NCBI GenBank assembly: GCA_002305075.1
Contig: DBQC01000023.1
Span: forward strand, 52,002-84,982
Length of the DNA: 32,981 bases
Direction of reading: 5' to 3'
Source: Ruminococcaceae bacterium UBA1404
Lineage (GTDB): Bacteria > Bacillota > Clostridia > Oscillospirales > Ruminococcaceae
Of the stretch, positions 24,457 to 31,605 are shown one piece after another. Numbering within the stretch: position 1 is the stretch's first letter; every line of letters starts with the position of its first letter. A program made the position numbers and the translations under genes. The notes beneath the pieces are model-generated. The model ran no database searches and was not told the DNA's origin. It worked only from the letters and a program-made list of their open reading frames with translations.

Positions 24457-25686
24457 TTAATCCTCGGTGGGGCAAAAGCCGTCTCTTACAATTTTGTCAT
24501 ACATCTGGGGGTCGGTGTCCCCCTCGGTGCTGATGGTCAGCACCACCGAATTGGCATCGAGCCCCAGGCTCCCGCACAGCTCGGCAAGGTTTTCTCGCTC
24601 CATCAGCAGCGTAATCAGGCCGGCGCCCACAGCCCCCGACTCGCCCGAGACCACCCGGGGATCGTCGCCGATCGGGCTGCTGAGAAAGCGCATACCACGG
24701 GCGGCCACAAAATCGGCACAGCGGATATAGTGGGAGGGGATGTCCCGCAAAATGGGCCATGTGGTCAAGCTGGGTTCGCCGCAGTTCAGCCCGGCCATCA
24801 GCGTGTGCGACTCGTCAGTGAGGGCGTGGGGCTGCCCGTCTCCCTGAAGGGCTGAGTGGTAGAGGCAGGCAATGGTGTCGGGCTCCACCACGGCGATGGT
24901 GGGGCAGCTATCCCCAAAGCGGTTGTGCAGATAGGCCGCCGCCGCACCGGCCAGCGAGCCCACCCCCGCCTGAAGAAACACATGGGTTGGCAGGGGGGCG
25001 TCCGTGGCCTTTAGCTCCTCAAATACCTCAGCCAGCATCGTGGTGTAACCCTGGCAGATATAGGTGGGTATCTCGGTATAGCCCTCCCAGGCCGTGTCCT
25101 GCACCAGATGCCAGCCCTGCTCCTCGGCCATGTGCCCGGCATGGCGAACGGCATCGTCGTAGACCATGTCCACAACCTCCACCGAGGTAGCTCCGGCCCG
25201 GCTGATGTTGTCCACCCGGTGCTGGGATGCTCCCCGAGGCATATAGATATAAGAGCTGCTGCCAAACCGGGCGGCTGCCCAAGCCACGCCGCAGCCGTGG
25301 TTGCCGTCGGTAGCTGTCACAAAGGTCATTTTGCGAATGTGCTTTAGATGCTCAGGCCTCATCAAATCCTCAAAGCGTGTCTGGGCAATATCCAGCCCCA
25401 GCTCCCGGCAAATCACACGGGCCACGGCGTACAGCCCGCCCATCACTTTGTAGGCGTTCAGGCCAAAGCGGAAGGACTCGTCCTTGACATAGACCTCCTT
25501 AAGGCCCAGTCGGTTGGCCAATCCCCTTAGGCGGTGGAGGGGAGTGGGGGTATAGCCGGGGATGCTGCGGTGAAAAGCCCGCACCGGGCTCAGGGCGGCA
25601 TCGGTATAGTCGACGTAGGGGCCGTTGTGGCCGGGCGGCGTCTGGCAGAGAGCCTCAATACCCGACATACGGGGGAATATGGTCAT
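24457..25686 (-). CDS. dpaL: Diaminopropionate ammonia-lyase
   Basis: 409 residues, very close in layout to E. coli YgeX. The PLP lysine is Lys80 in FGLNAYKVMGG, with Asp127 in TATDGNHG as the second catalytic residue. Further family phrases are DTAWEGYTEIPT, LQAGVGSLAG, GLNCGEPS and SGESGAVG. It converts 2,3-diaminopropionate to pyruvate and ammonia in the cytoplasm. No ygeW, ygeY, ssnA or transporter genes accompany it, so it acts alone here. The start follows GAGGTGA. Confidence 0.94.
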   Translation of the reverse strand: MTIFPRMSGIEALCQTPPGHNGPYVDYTDAALSPVRAFHRSIPGYTPTPLHRLRGLANRLGLKEVYVKDESFRFGLNAYKVMGGLYAVARVICRELGLDIAQTRFEDLMRPEHLKHIRKMTFVTATDGNHGCGVAWAAARFGSSSYIYMPRGASQHRVDNISRAGATSVEVVDMVYDDAVRHAGHMAEEQGWHLVQDTAWEGYTEIPTYICQGYTTMLAEVFEELKATDAPLPTHVFLQAGVGSLAGAAAAYLHNRFGDSCPTIAVVEPDTIACLYHSALQGDGQPHALTDESHTLMAGLNCGEPSLTTWPILRDIPSHYIRCADFVAARGMRFLSSPIGDDPRVVSGESGAVGAGLITLLMERENLAELCGSLGLDANSVVLTISTEGDTDPQMYDKIVRDGFCPTED

Positions 25687-25714
25687 AAGTCACCTCATTA
25701 TTGTTGATAATTTA

Positions 25715-25743
25715 ATTATAGTCTATGGGTACAGCTTTGCCAA
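25715..25743 (-). promoter_or_regulatory. Promoter of dpaL
   Basis: On the minus strand: TTGGCA, 17 bases, TATAAT, about 28 bases before the start codon. A strong match. Confidence 0.75.
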
Positions 25744-25750
25744 GGAACAC

Positions 25751-25779
25751 TTGACAAGCCGGGTGAATATAAGTATATT
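25751..25779 (+). promoter_or_regulatory. Promoter of the ferredoxin-arsR operon
   Basis: TTGACA, 17 bases, TATATT. The -10 box lies inside the left arm of a perfect inverted repeat. Confidence 0.8.
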
Positions 25780-25800
25780 AGAAACATCTAATATACTTAT
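25769..25800. promoter_or_regulatory. ArsR-type operator, perfect 14-bp inverted repeat
   Basis: ATAAGTATATTAGA, 4 bases, then its exact reverse complement. AT-rich interrupted palindromes over the promoter are typical ArsR/SmtB operators, and the operon's last gene encodes such a repressor. Autoregulation is inferred. It is not a terminator because no gene ends here. Confidence 0.78.
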
Positions 25801-25814
25801 GGAGCGTGACTGCC

Positions 25815-26018
25815 ATGTCTAAAAAGATTGCCACCATCGGGCCCAACTGCGTGGCCTGCGGCGTATGTGCCACCGCCTGCCCTATAGGGGCTATCCGCAT
25901 CGACCGGGGCCTGCGGGCAGTGGTGGACGCCGGGCGCTGTGTGGGCTGCGCCCGATGCGAGCGGGCCTGCCCCGCCGGCATCATCGCCATAACCGAGCGT
26001 CAGGAGGTGCACGCATGA
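25815..26018 (+). CDS. 2[4Fe-4S] ferredoxin
   Basis: 67 residues from the ATG at 25815, with a GGAG element 10 bases upstream. Two complete C-x2-C-x2-C-x3-CP motifs are seen, Cys 12/15/18/22 and 42/45/48/52, each for one cluster. It is a small cytoplasmic electron carrier. Its stop overlaps the start of the next gene by ATGA. It is the first gene of an operon controlled by an ArsR-type repressor and presumably hands electrons to, or takes them from, the membrane protein that follows. Confidence 0.93.
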   Translation: MSKKIATIGPNCVACGVCATACPIGAIRIDRGLRAVVDAGRCVGCARCERACPAGIIAITERQEVHA

Positions 26019-26593
26019 AAGCGAAAAGCAAACACTGGAGCGACTATCTGTGGGTGGCCACGGCCCTCTATCTTACCCTTGGATTTTTTAACATCCTGTT
26101 TGCATGGCTGGGGCTTATCTGCTTTGGTCTGCCGCTGGGCATTGCGCTTTTTAAAGGAGATAAAAGCTACTGCAACACCTACTGCGGCCGTGGCAAGCTA
26201 TTTGGGCTGTTAGGCGGGCAAATGGGGCTTTCCCGCGGCAAAAAGCCCCCGGATTTTCTGAGTACCCGCTGGTTTCGCTACGGATTTCTTGCCTTCTTTA
26301 TGACCATGTTTGGGCTGATGCTGGCCACCACCTATCAGGTTTTTGCCGGTGCGCCCCTTAAAGAAGTAGTCACGCTGCTCTGGGTGTGGAAGCTGCCCTG
26401 GCACTGGGCCGGCAGCACGGCGGCGACCCCTTGGGTGGCCCAGTTCGCCTTTGGTTTTTACAGCGTCATGCTCACCTCCACGGTCATCGGGCTGATCACC
26501 ATGGTGCTATACCGCCCCCGCACATGGTGCGTCTACTGCCCTATGGGCACCATGACCCAGGGCATCTGTCAGCTTAAAGCGGGGGAGGAATAA
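26015..26593 (+). CDS. Membrane protein with two cysteine motifs (NapH/YccM-like iron-sulfur type)
   Basis: 192 residues from the ATG at 26015 with an AGGAGGTG site; the longer open frame upstream is the ferredoxin gene in another frame. About four membrane segments are seen. Two cysteine motifs, CNTYCGRG (53, 57) and CVYCPMGTMTQGIC (172, 175, 185), lie next to membrane segments. The second resembles the CxxCPxGT of the polyferredoxin-like membrane domain (Fer4_5) of NapH, NosR and YccM, though shorter. It probably carries a cluster at the membrane and exchanges electrons with the co-encoded ferredoxin. Partner and substrate unknown. Confidence 0.85.
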   Translation: MKAKSKHWSDYLWVATALYLTLGFFNILFAWLGLICFGLPLGIALFKGDKSYCNTYCGRGKLFGLLGGQMGLSRGKKPPDFLSTRWFRYGFLAFFMTMFGLMLATTYQVFAGAPLKEVVTLLWVWKLPWHWAGSTAATPWVAQFAFGFYSVMLTSTVIGLITMVLYRPRTWCVYCPMGTMTQGICQLKAGEE

Positions 26594-26595
26594 GC

Positions 26596-26883
26596 ATGGA
26601 AGCCCATGCCAAGGCTTTGGCCGATCTGCTGCGGGTGCTGGCCAACCAAAATCGCCTGCTCATTCTCTGTGCGCTGCTGCGAGAACCCCTTACGGTGGGG
26701 GAGTTGGCTGTCCATGTGTCCGGCATCAGCCAAAGCGCGCTATCCCAGCATTTGGCGCTGCTGAGAGCCCATCGAGTGCTCGACTGCCACAAGTCGGGAC
26801 AGAGCATCACCTATTTTATCGCCGACCCTCGCATAGGGGAGCTTATGGCCACCCTTAAAACCCACTACTGCCCGACCGAATAG
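26596..26883 (+). CDS. ArsR/SmtB-family repressor, possible persulfide sensor
   Basis: 95 residues, a winged-helix ArsR protein: LRVLANQNRLLILCALL, then the recognition region ISQSALSQHLALLRAHRVL and wing HKSGQSITYFI. It lacks the metal site CVC of ArsR/CadC. Cys25 (in LLILC) and Cys92 (in THYC) are 67 residues apart and sit in the same helices as the two redox cysteines of SqrR/BigR, which are 66 apart. A third, Cys64, lies near the wing. It starts two bases after the previous stop. It probably represses its own operon through the inverted repeat at 25769-25800. Confidence 0.9.
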   Translation: MEAHAKALADLLRVLANQNRLLILCALLREPLTVGELAVHVSGISQSALSQHLALLRAHRVLDCHKSGQSITYFIADPRIGELMATLKTHYCPTE

Positions 26884-26906
26884 GCCGGACGGACGACCAA
26901 AATGCC

Positions 26907-26945
26907 AAAAAGGGCATTCACCGATTGCGGGTGAATGCCCTTTTT
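26907..26945. terminator. Bidirectional terminator between arsR-type gene and pssA
   Basis: 12-bp stem AGGGCATTCACC with a 7-base loop, flanked by A and T runs. It ends two convergent operons. Confidence 0.9.
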
Positions 26946-26981
26946 CAATATGCAAATATCCATAGGGCGCTTTGGGCCGGT

Positions 26982-27569
26982 TTATGCGCCGGCGGATGGC
27001 GCCTCCACCTTTTTCTCACCCAAGCGGCGTATCTTAAAGCCCGACACCATCAGCACCGCCAGCGTGCAGACAAATGCGGCAATCAGCACAACCGTTATAT
27101 CGTGCTGCAGTACGCTGCTGTAATGGAGAAAGAGGCTCAGTCCCACCATCATAACTCCCGCTGCGGTAATGGGCAGCCCCACAAAATAATTTTTATAGGT
27201 ATCCACGTTAAATCGGGCCAGTCTAAAGGCACCTGCGGCCGCATAAAGAATCAAGCAGATATAAAGGGGCCATCCGCCGTTTCGGCTGGCGGGGTAGGTT
27301 AGCAGAATGGCTATGGGCGCCAGCCCGAACGAGACCAAATCCGCAAAGGAATCAAGCTGCTTGCCCAGCGGCGACTCGGCCCCAAGGCGCCTTGCCAGCC
27401 TGCCGTCCATCCCGTCTAGCAAAGCCGCAATCAAAATCAACCCACAGGACGCAATTCGATGGCTTTCGCTTGGGCGGGCCATGTGAATAACAAGCACCAA
27501 AAGGCCCAGCAGCATATTAAGCAGCGTTATGATGTTGGGCAGGTGTTTTAGCGCTCTAACATTTTTCAT
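26982..27569 (-). CDS. pssA: CDP-alcohol phosphatidyltransferase (PssA-like)
   Basis: The ATG at 27569 follows GAGGAAG at a good distance and is preferred to the TTG two codons earlier. The product has 195 residues with about six membrane segments. The family motif D-x2-DG-x2-AR-x8-G-x3-D-x3-D is complete: Asp52, Asp55, Gly56, Ala59, Arg60, Gly69, Asp73, Asp77. The start KHLPNIITLLNMLLG fits the PssA branch (CDP-diacylglycerol-serine O-phosphatidyltransferase). The acceptor alcohol cannot be proved from sequence. It overlaps the end of the flippase-like gene by 14 bases and is the last gene of the feo operon, an unusual place for a housekeeping enzyme. Confidence 0.85.
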   Translation of the reverse strand: MKNVRALKHLPNIITLLNMLLGLLVLVIHMARPSESHRIASCGLILIAALLDGMDGRLARRLGAESPLGKQLDSFADLVSFGLAPIAILLTYPASRNGGWPLYICLILYAAAGAFRLARFNVDTYKNYFVGLPITAAGVMMVGLSLFLHYSSVLQHDITVVLIAAFVCTLAVLMVSGFKIRRLGEKKVEAPSAGA

Positions 27570-28581
27570 CGGCAATCTTCCTCGTTATCTCGGATGCTTT
27601 CCACAGAACAATCACAACTGCGCTTAGCATCACCACAAACCAAAAGGTTATAAACCTAAACACCAGGCTCACCGCCATGGCCGCTGCGGCGGGGAGGCCG
27701 CAGGCCACCAGCAGCCCGCTCATGGTGGCCTCAAAGGTACCCAGCCCCCCGGGCAACAGCGGAATCATGGCGGCAAAATAGGCGATAAAGGTGATGGCAA
27801 CCACCATAAATAGGCTGATATCGGCATAGCCCGAAACAATGATATAGAGCTTTATGGGGAACATAGCCCATATCATAAAGGACAGGCCAAACTGAAAAAA
27901 CCACTCGCCGGGTTTTTGTCCAATTGTCTTGGTGTCCCGAACAAAGCCGGCCATCCAATCTTTAATCCAGCGGGCGGCTCGGCCGGTAGACCGGATTTTT
28001 TTAATCCGGGCATTGAGGTGCTCGGTAAAAAACAGTGCATAAATGATTAAAACCCCAAGAGCCAGCAGCAACGCAATGACCAAAATACGCACAGACAGCC
28101 TGCCAAGAAAGGGAATCTTACCGGAGAATGCTATCACCGCCACGATATTGAGCATCAGCAAGGCCGAAAGGCTGAGGGATTTTTGTATGGTGACCAGCGA
28201 GGTAGACTGCCGGGTGCTAAAGCCCATCATGTTGTTAAGCTGCAGCACCCGTGCCAGCTCGCCGCCCACCTTCTCGCCGGGATTAGCGGCGTCCACAACC
28301 ACCCCATAGGCGTTAACCGCCAAAAGCCGCATGAAGGAGGCTCGAAGCCCCAGCGCCTTACACAGGCGAAACCACTGATAATTCAGCGCCAGTTGGGTTG
28401 CCACCTGTAAGATTAGCAGCAGCACAAAAAGCGGTGTGGGAATTTTGCGCACATGGGACCAAATAAGGCCAAAGTCGGTGTTAAACCCAATGTAGACCAA
28501 AACGCCAAGGGCGAGCAGTGCGAGCAGGTTCATCAGCAGGGCGGCGGGTCTGCGGCGGCTTTTTACAGCAGAGCCGCTCAT
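27556..28581 (-). CDS. Flippase-like integral membrane protein (LPG synthase TM / UPF0104 family)
   Basis: 341 residues with about eight membrane segments. Family phrases include NYQWFRLCKALG, NPGEKVGGELARVLQL and PLLPGGLGTFEATM, all typical of the lysylphosphatidylglycerol synthase transmembrane (AglD/UPF0104) family. There is no aminoacyl-transfer domain, so this is the membrane part alone, thought to move or handle lipid-linked substrates. It overlaps the methyltransferase-like gene by 4 bases and pssA by 14, so it should be made with both. Confidence 0.88.
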   Translation of the reverse strand: MSGSAVKSRRRPAALLMNLLALLALGVLVYIGFNTDFGLIWSHVRKIPTPLFVLLLILQVATQLALNYQWFRLCKALGLRASFMRLLAVNAYGVVVDAANPGEKVGGELARVLQLNNMMGFSTRQSTSLVTIQKSLSLSALLMLNIVAVIAFSGKIPFLGRLSVRILVIALLLALGVLIIYALFFTEHLNARIKKIRSTGRAARWIKDWMAGFVRDTKTIGQKPGEWFFQFGLSFMIWAMFPIKLYIIVSGYADISLFMVVAITFIAYFAAMIPLLPGGLGTFEATMSGLLVACGLPAAAAMAVSLVFRFITFWFVVMLSAVVIVLWKASEITRKIADEKC

Positions 28582-29198
28582 ACCGCCACACCCAAGTTGT
28601 GATACAGATCCTCAGCCGGATTTTGGCCCACCACGCAAACCGAGGTGTTGTGCACATTGGAAAAAACGCTGTGCTTGACTTGGGAGTCAAACCGAAAGGG
28701 TTGTTTATTAAAGTTACAATACAGGCTCTTAACGCAATGTTTGGGCATTCTCACCAACACCCTTGCCCCGTTCGGTGCCTCTTTTACAATTCGGCTTACA
28801 ACGGCATCTTTAGGAGACACCTGCATAGCCACATGAATCACCGTATAGTCGGTGCAGTTGATGCACGCCCCGTCCCCATGGCATACATGGATGTCCCCAA
28901 GGCCCATCCGGCGCAAAAAGCATCGGCTTTTTTCGGCGCAGTGGCGGTCGTTGTCCACAACCGTCACCTTGGCATTGGTATAGCGATGGAGCAAAATGGC
29001 GGTATAGGGGCACATGCCGCCGCCGATGCAGAGCACCCGGTCGTCTTTGCCAATGTTGGCCAGTGCCGTCTCTCTTTTTACAAGCAGCCTATAGTAGAGG
29101 AGCACCAAATAAAAGATAATCTTGCTTTTGGTAGCCAGCAGCTCGATGCGCTGGGTTATTTTTGTAATCCACAAAACCAATAGCCACCTCTCTATCAA
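28578..29198 (-). CDS. Small Rossmann methyltransferase-like / nicotianamine-synthase-like protein
   Basis: 206 residues. A helical, partly apolar N-terminus (1-48) precedes a SAM-binding-type fold: motif I VLCIGGGMCPYT (55-66), an acidic end of strand 2 VTVVDND (78-84), GDIHVCHGDG (101-110) and TVIHVAMQV (119-127). The sequence GGGMCPYTAILLH in motif I resembles the GSGPLPLTsivL of nicotianamine synthases, which use SAM to build metal chelators. That link is inference; a plain methyltransferase is the alternative. It has many cysteines. It overlaps feoB and the flippase-like gene by four bases each, so it is coupled to both. Confidence 0.75.
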   Translation of the reverse strand: MIERWLLVLWITKITQRIELLATKSKIIFYLVLLYYRLLVKRETALANIGKDDRVLCIGGGMCPYTAILLHRYTNAKVTVVDNDRHCAEKSRCFLRRMGLGDIHVCHGDGACINCTDYTVIHVAMQVSPKDAVVSRIVKEAPNGARVLVRMPKHCVKSLYCNFNKQPFRFDSQVKHSVFSNVHNTSVCVVGQNPAEDLYHNLGVAV

Positions 29199-30985
29199 AC
29201 AAGCCGAAGAAAGAAGCCAATCGTGTGATTGAGAAGCCCGCCTAGCAGCAGTGCGGTCGCAGTGGTGGCCAGCGTAATGGCAAGGGCCACTTTGGCGTTA
29301 AACTCCTTGGCCAGGATGGCAAAAACCGACATACAGGGCAGATAAACCAGAGAGACCACCGCGCCCACATACATCTGTAATCCGGTAAGGTCCATAGCCA
29401 GCAGCGGCGCCACCGACATTTCCCGGCGAATAATGCCCAAAATCAGCGATATGGCTGCCTCGGGGGGGAGGCCGAGCCAACCTGCCACCAAAGGCTCCAA
29501 CAGACCGCTTATGCCCTGGAGCAGACCGGTCTCGGCAATGATGGCGGCGATGACCACCGCAATCATCATGGGGCCTTCAGCCTCCACCATAAACTGCTTA
29601 ACCCGCACAAAGAACTTTTTAAAATAGGTTCTGCGCTCGGGGATAAGCAGATTGGGAATCTCGATAATAAGCGGGTCCACACTGCCCTTTATCACCTTGT
29701 TGCTAATTATGGCCGTCATAACAAACACAAAGCATCCGGTGATAAACACCGCCAGCAACAGCCAATAAGAAAACTCGGACAGCAGCGAGATCAAAGCCCC
29801 GGTTTGAGATATACAGGGAACGGCAAAGCAGATGATAGAAGTGACCATAAGCCGCTCTTTTTTGGTGGTGGCCGCCCGTGTACCAATAATGGCGGGCACG
29901 GCGCAACCATAACCCAGCATGATATTGATAAGGCTGCCGCCCTGAACACCCAGCTTGCGCATCATATTGTCAAACAGCACGGCCATTCTGGGCAGGATGC
30001 CGCTGTCCTCCAGAAAAGAGAACACCAGCTGAAACAGAAGGACATAGGGCATCACCAGCGCCAGAATCCACTCAAAGCTGATGCGGAAAATGCCGTATTG
30101 GCCGATGAGAACATTGCGCAGCATCACCGGCATGGCCATGCTCGAGAACAGTTTCTCAAACAGCGGCACAATGCCCTGATTGACAAGGGGCAGCAGCAAA
30201 ACCGACCTGAGCGCCTTGCCGGCTCCCACCACTGCGCCCAAGCTGAGCAAAGTAATCAGCAGAGCCAGCGCAATGCCCGGCCAGGGTGTAAGCAGCATAT
30301 CGCCAAACTGATCGAGCTTGCTGGGGTTTTTCTCTATGTTTTTAACCACCCGCCCCACAATCTCTCTAGCCCGCTCCCAATAGTCCAAAGCCGCCCTGCC
30401 TTTGCAGCACTCGGAGCAGGCGGCGCAGGGGCTGGCGGCGGGGGTCTCTTGCTTTGCCGCAAGCACCTCGCCCAGCTTGGCCGTGATCTCATCAAATCCC
30501 TCGCGCTTTACAGCTACGGTGGGTATAACGGGAATGCCCAGTTCCTGCTCGAGCAGCGGGACATTGATGGCAAAGCCCTTGCGTGCCGCCACATCGGACA
30601 GGTTGAGCGCCGCCACCACGGGGATGTTGTGCTCGAGCACCTCCAGCAGCAGCTTGATGCTGCCCTCGAGATCGGCGGCGTTTAGCACGAACAAAATGGC
30701 CTCCGGGTTGCTGGCCATAAATTTAATAGCCACCTCCTCCGCCTCGGAGGTGGCAGACAGCGAATAGGTGCCGGGAACATCAAGCAGCGTATACTCGGTG
30801 CCGTCAATGGTATATGTACCCTTCATATAAGAGACCGTTGTGCCGGTGTAGTTGGAGCTTATGGCGTGGATATTGGTAAAATCAGAAAAAAACACGCTCT
30901 TGCCTACATTGGGCGGCCCCATCAGGAGTATTTTGTTTTTTATGTCAAAGACCCTCTTATCTTCCTGCAACTGAACGGATGACAT
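29195..30985 (-). CDS. feoB: FeoB-type metal transporter, divergent
   Basis: 596 residues against about 700-770 for many FeoB. A GTPase domain occupies the N-terminus: G1 GPPNVGKS (23-30), G3 DVPG (69-72), G4 NLSD (128-131). A linker carries four cysteines (187, 190, 193, 194) and is followed by about ten membrane segments with two gate domains. The usual GCNVPA and CSARLPVY membrane motifs are replaced by GCAVPAI and PCISQTGAL, so the metal specificity may differ from Fe(II). It starts one base after feoA and overlaps the next gene by four. No feoC is present. Confidence 0.88.
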   Translation of the reverse strand: MSSVQLQEDKRVFDIKNKILLMGPPNVGKSVFFSDFTNIHAISSNYTGTTVSYMKGTYTIDGTEYTLLDVPGTYSLSATSEAEEVAIKFMASNPEAILFVLNAADLEGSIKLLLEVLEHNIPVVAALNLSDVAARKGFAINVPLLEQELGIPVIPTVAVKREGFDEITAKLGEVLAAKQETPAASPCAACSECCKGRAALDYWERAREIVGRVVKNIEKNPSKLDQFGDMLLTPWPGIALALLITLLSLGAVVGAGKALRSVLLLPLVNQGIVPLFEKLFSSMAMPVMLRNVLIGQYGIFRISFEWILALVMPYVLLFQLVFSFLEDSGILPRMAVLFDNMMRKLGVQGGSLINIMLGYGCAVPAIIGTRAATTKKERLMVTSIICFAVPCISQTGALISLLSEFSYWLLLAVFITGCFVFVMTAIISNKVIKGSVDPLIIEIPNLLIPERRTYFKKFFVRVKQFMVEAEGPMMIAVVIAAIIAETGLLQGISGLLEPLVAGWLGLPPEAAISLILGIIRREMSVAPLLAMDLTGLQMYVGAVVSLVYLPCMSVFAILAKEFNAKVALAITLATTATALLLGGLLNHTIGFFLRLV

Positions 30986-30986
30986 G

Positions 30987-31208
30987 CTAATTTACCTCTT
31001 TAACATAGATTTTTTCCGCAATATCCTTGCCGATAGCGATTTTCCGCGTGGACAGGGAGATCGAGACAGGCCCGCCGATGCCATATCTGTGTTCGGCTTT
31101 TATTGTGGCCCCTTCAAGAATGCCGATGCAGGATAAAAGATGATTATCCGGAATGGCGAAAATTGTGTAGTTCTTTCCAATCTCCGCTTGATAAAGATTG
31201 TTATTCAT
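30987..31208 (-). CDS. feoA: FeoA-family protein
   Basis: 73 residues from the ATG at 31208, which has a GGAGG site 8 bases upstream; two earlier ATGs at 31238 and 31223 are less well placed, though AGGTG precedes the first. The SH3-like FeoA core is seen: NHLLSCIGILEGATIKAEHR, then GGPVSISLSTRKIAIGKDIAEKIYV. It regulates or assists FeoB. It is the first gene of a five-gene operon and is preceded by a structured leader of about 108 bases. Confidence 0.88.
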   Translation of the reverse strand: MNNNLYQAEIGKNYTIFAIPDNHLLSCIGILEGATIKAEHRYGIGGPVSISLSTRKIAIGKDIAEKIYVKEVN

Positions 31209-31235
31209 TTGCTTATCCTCCATACTATGGCGATT

Positions 31236-31307
31236 CATCGGTCACCTAAAAAAGACCGATGGGCTGAGGTTGCAGACAAAAACCACAATAGTTAGCAACC
31301 TCTAACT
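31236..31307 (-). promoter_or_regulatory. Structured leader / possible metalloregulator operator of the feo operon
   Basis: In the transcript, an 8-bp helix (GAGGTTGC/GCAACCTC, 31302-31266) is followed by a second (CATCGGTC/GACCGATG, 31261-31236) with six U and AGGU in its loop. The first arm also sits inside AGTTAG-N6-CTAACT (31307-31290), a dyad like those bound by DtxR/MntR-type iron or manganese repressors. The region may act as RNA, DNA operator or both. Confidence 0.55.
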
Positions 31308-31322
31308 TAACTATCATGATAT

Positions 31323-31351
31323 AGAATACCAGATTTGTTTGCCATATGCAA
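31323..31351 (-). promoter_or_regulatory. Promoter of the feo operon
   Basis: On the minus strand: TTGCAT, 17 bases, TATTCT. Transcription would begin near 31316 and run through the dyad and the two hairpins. Confidence 0.55.
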
Positions 31352-31500
31352 CAATTAAATAGTCGACAAAATTTTACAATATTATTCAGTCTATTTTCGG
31401 CCATATTGTCAAAGGGCCGCCGCAGAAAAGTCGCAACTGGTCGGTGTCGGTGGTTGAAAACCGGTGGCATCTATACGGCTGGACAGCAATGGTGTAGAAT
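31352..31500. other. Non-coding gap with no clear feature
   Basis: Part of the 397-base space between feoA and the papain-fold gene. It is AT-rich up to about 31410 and then GC-rich. TAGAAT at 31495-31500 might be a -10 box for the next gene, but no -35 is visible. I see no reading frame with a ribosome binding site. Confidence 0.4.
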
Positions 31501-31597
31501 AGGTGCATCCCGGCGCACGGGCTATCCCCGCAGTCAAGGGGAGATCTTATACCCACCGCTGCCTATCGGATTTGTCCGGCGGCAGCCCGACAGGAGG
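31501..31597 (+). other. Structured leader of the papain-fold gene
   Basis: Several short hairpins precede the start: CCCG/CGGG (31509-31521), TCCCC/GGGGA (31525-31542) and a two-part stem GCTGCC...GGCAGC with inner CGGA/TCCG (31558-31586) just before the AGGAGG site. It matches no riboswitch class I know. It may control access to the ribosome binding site. Confidence 0.4.
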
Positions 31598-31605
31598 ACG
31601 ACGAT

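Noticed and set aside
29804..30685. Plus-strand open frame of 293 codons opposite feoB
   Set aside because: His/Gln-rich antisense shadow without family features.
31440..31600. Cobalamin or other known riboswitch before the papain-fold gene
   Set aside because: Hairpins are present, but the conserved core segments of cobalamin, TPP, SAM, c-di-GMP, THF and c-di-AMP classes are not seen.
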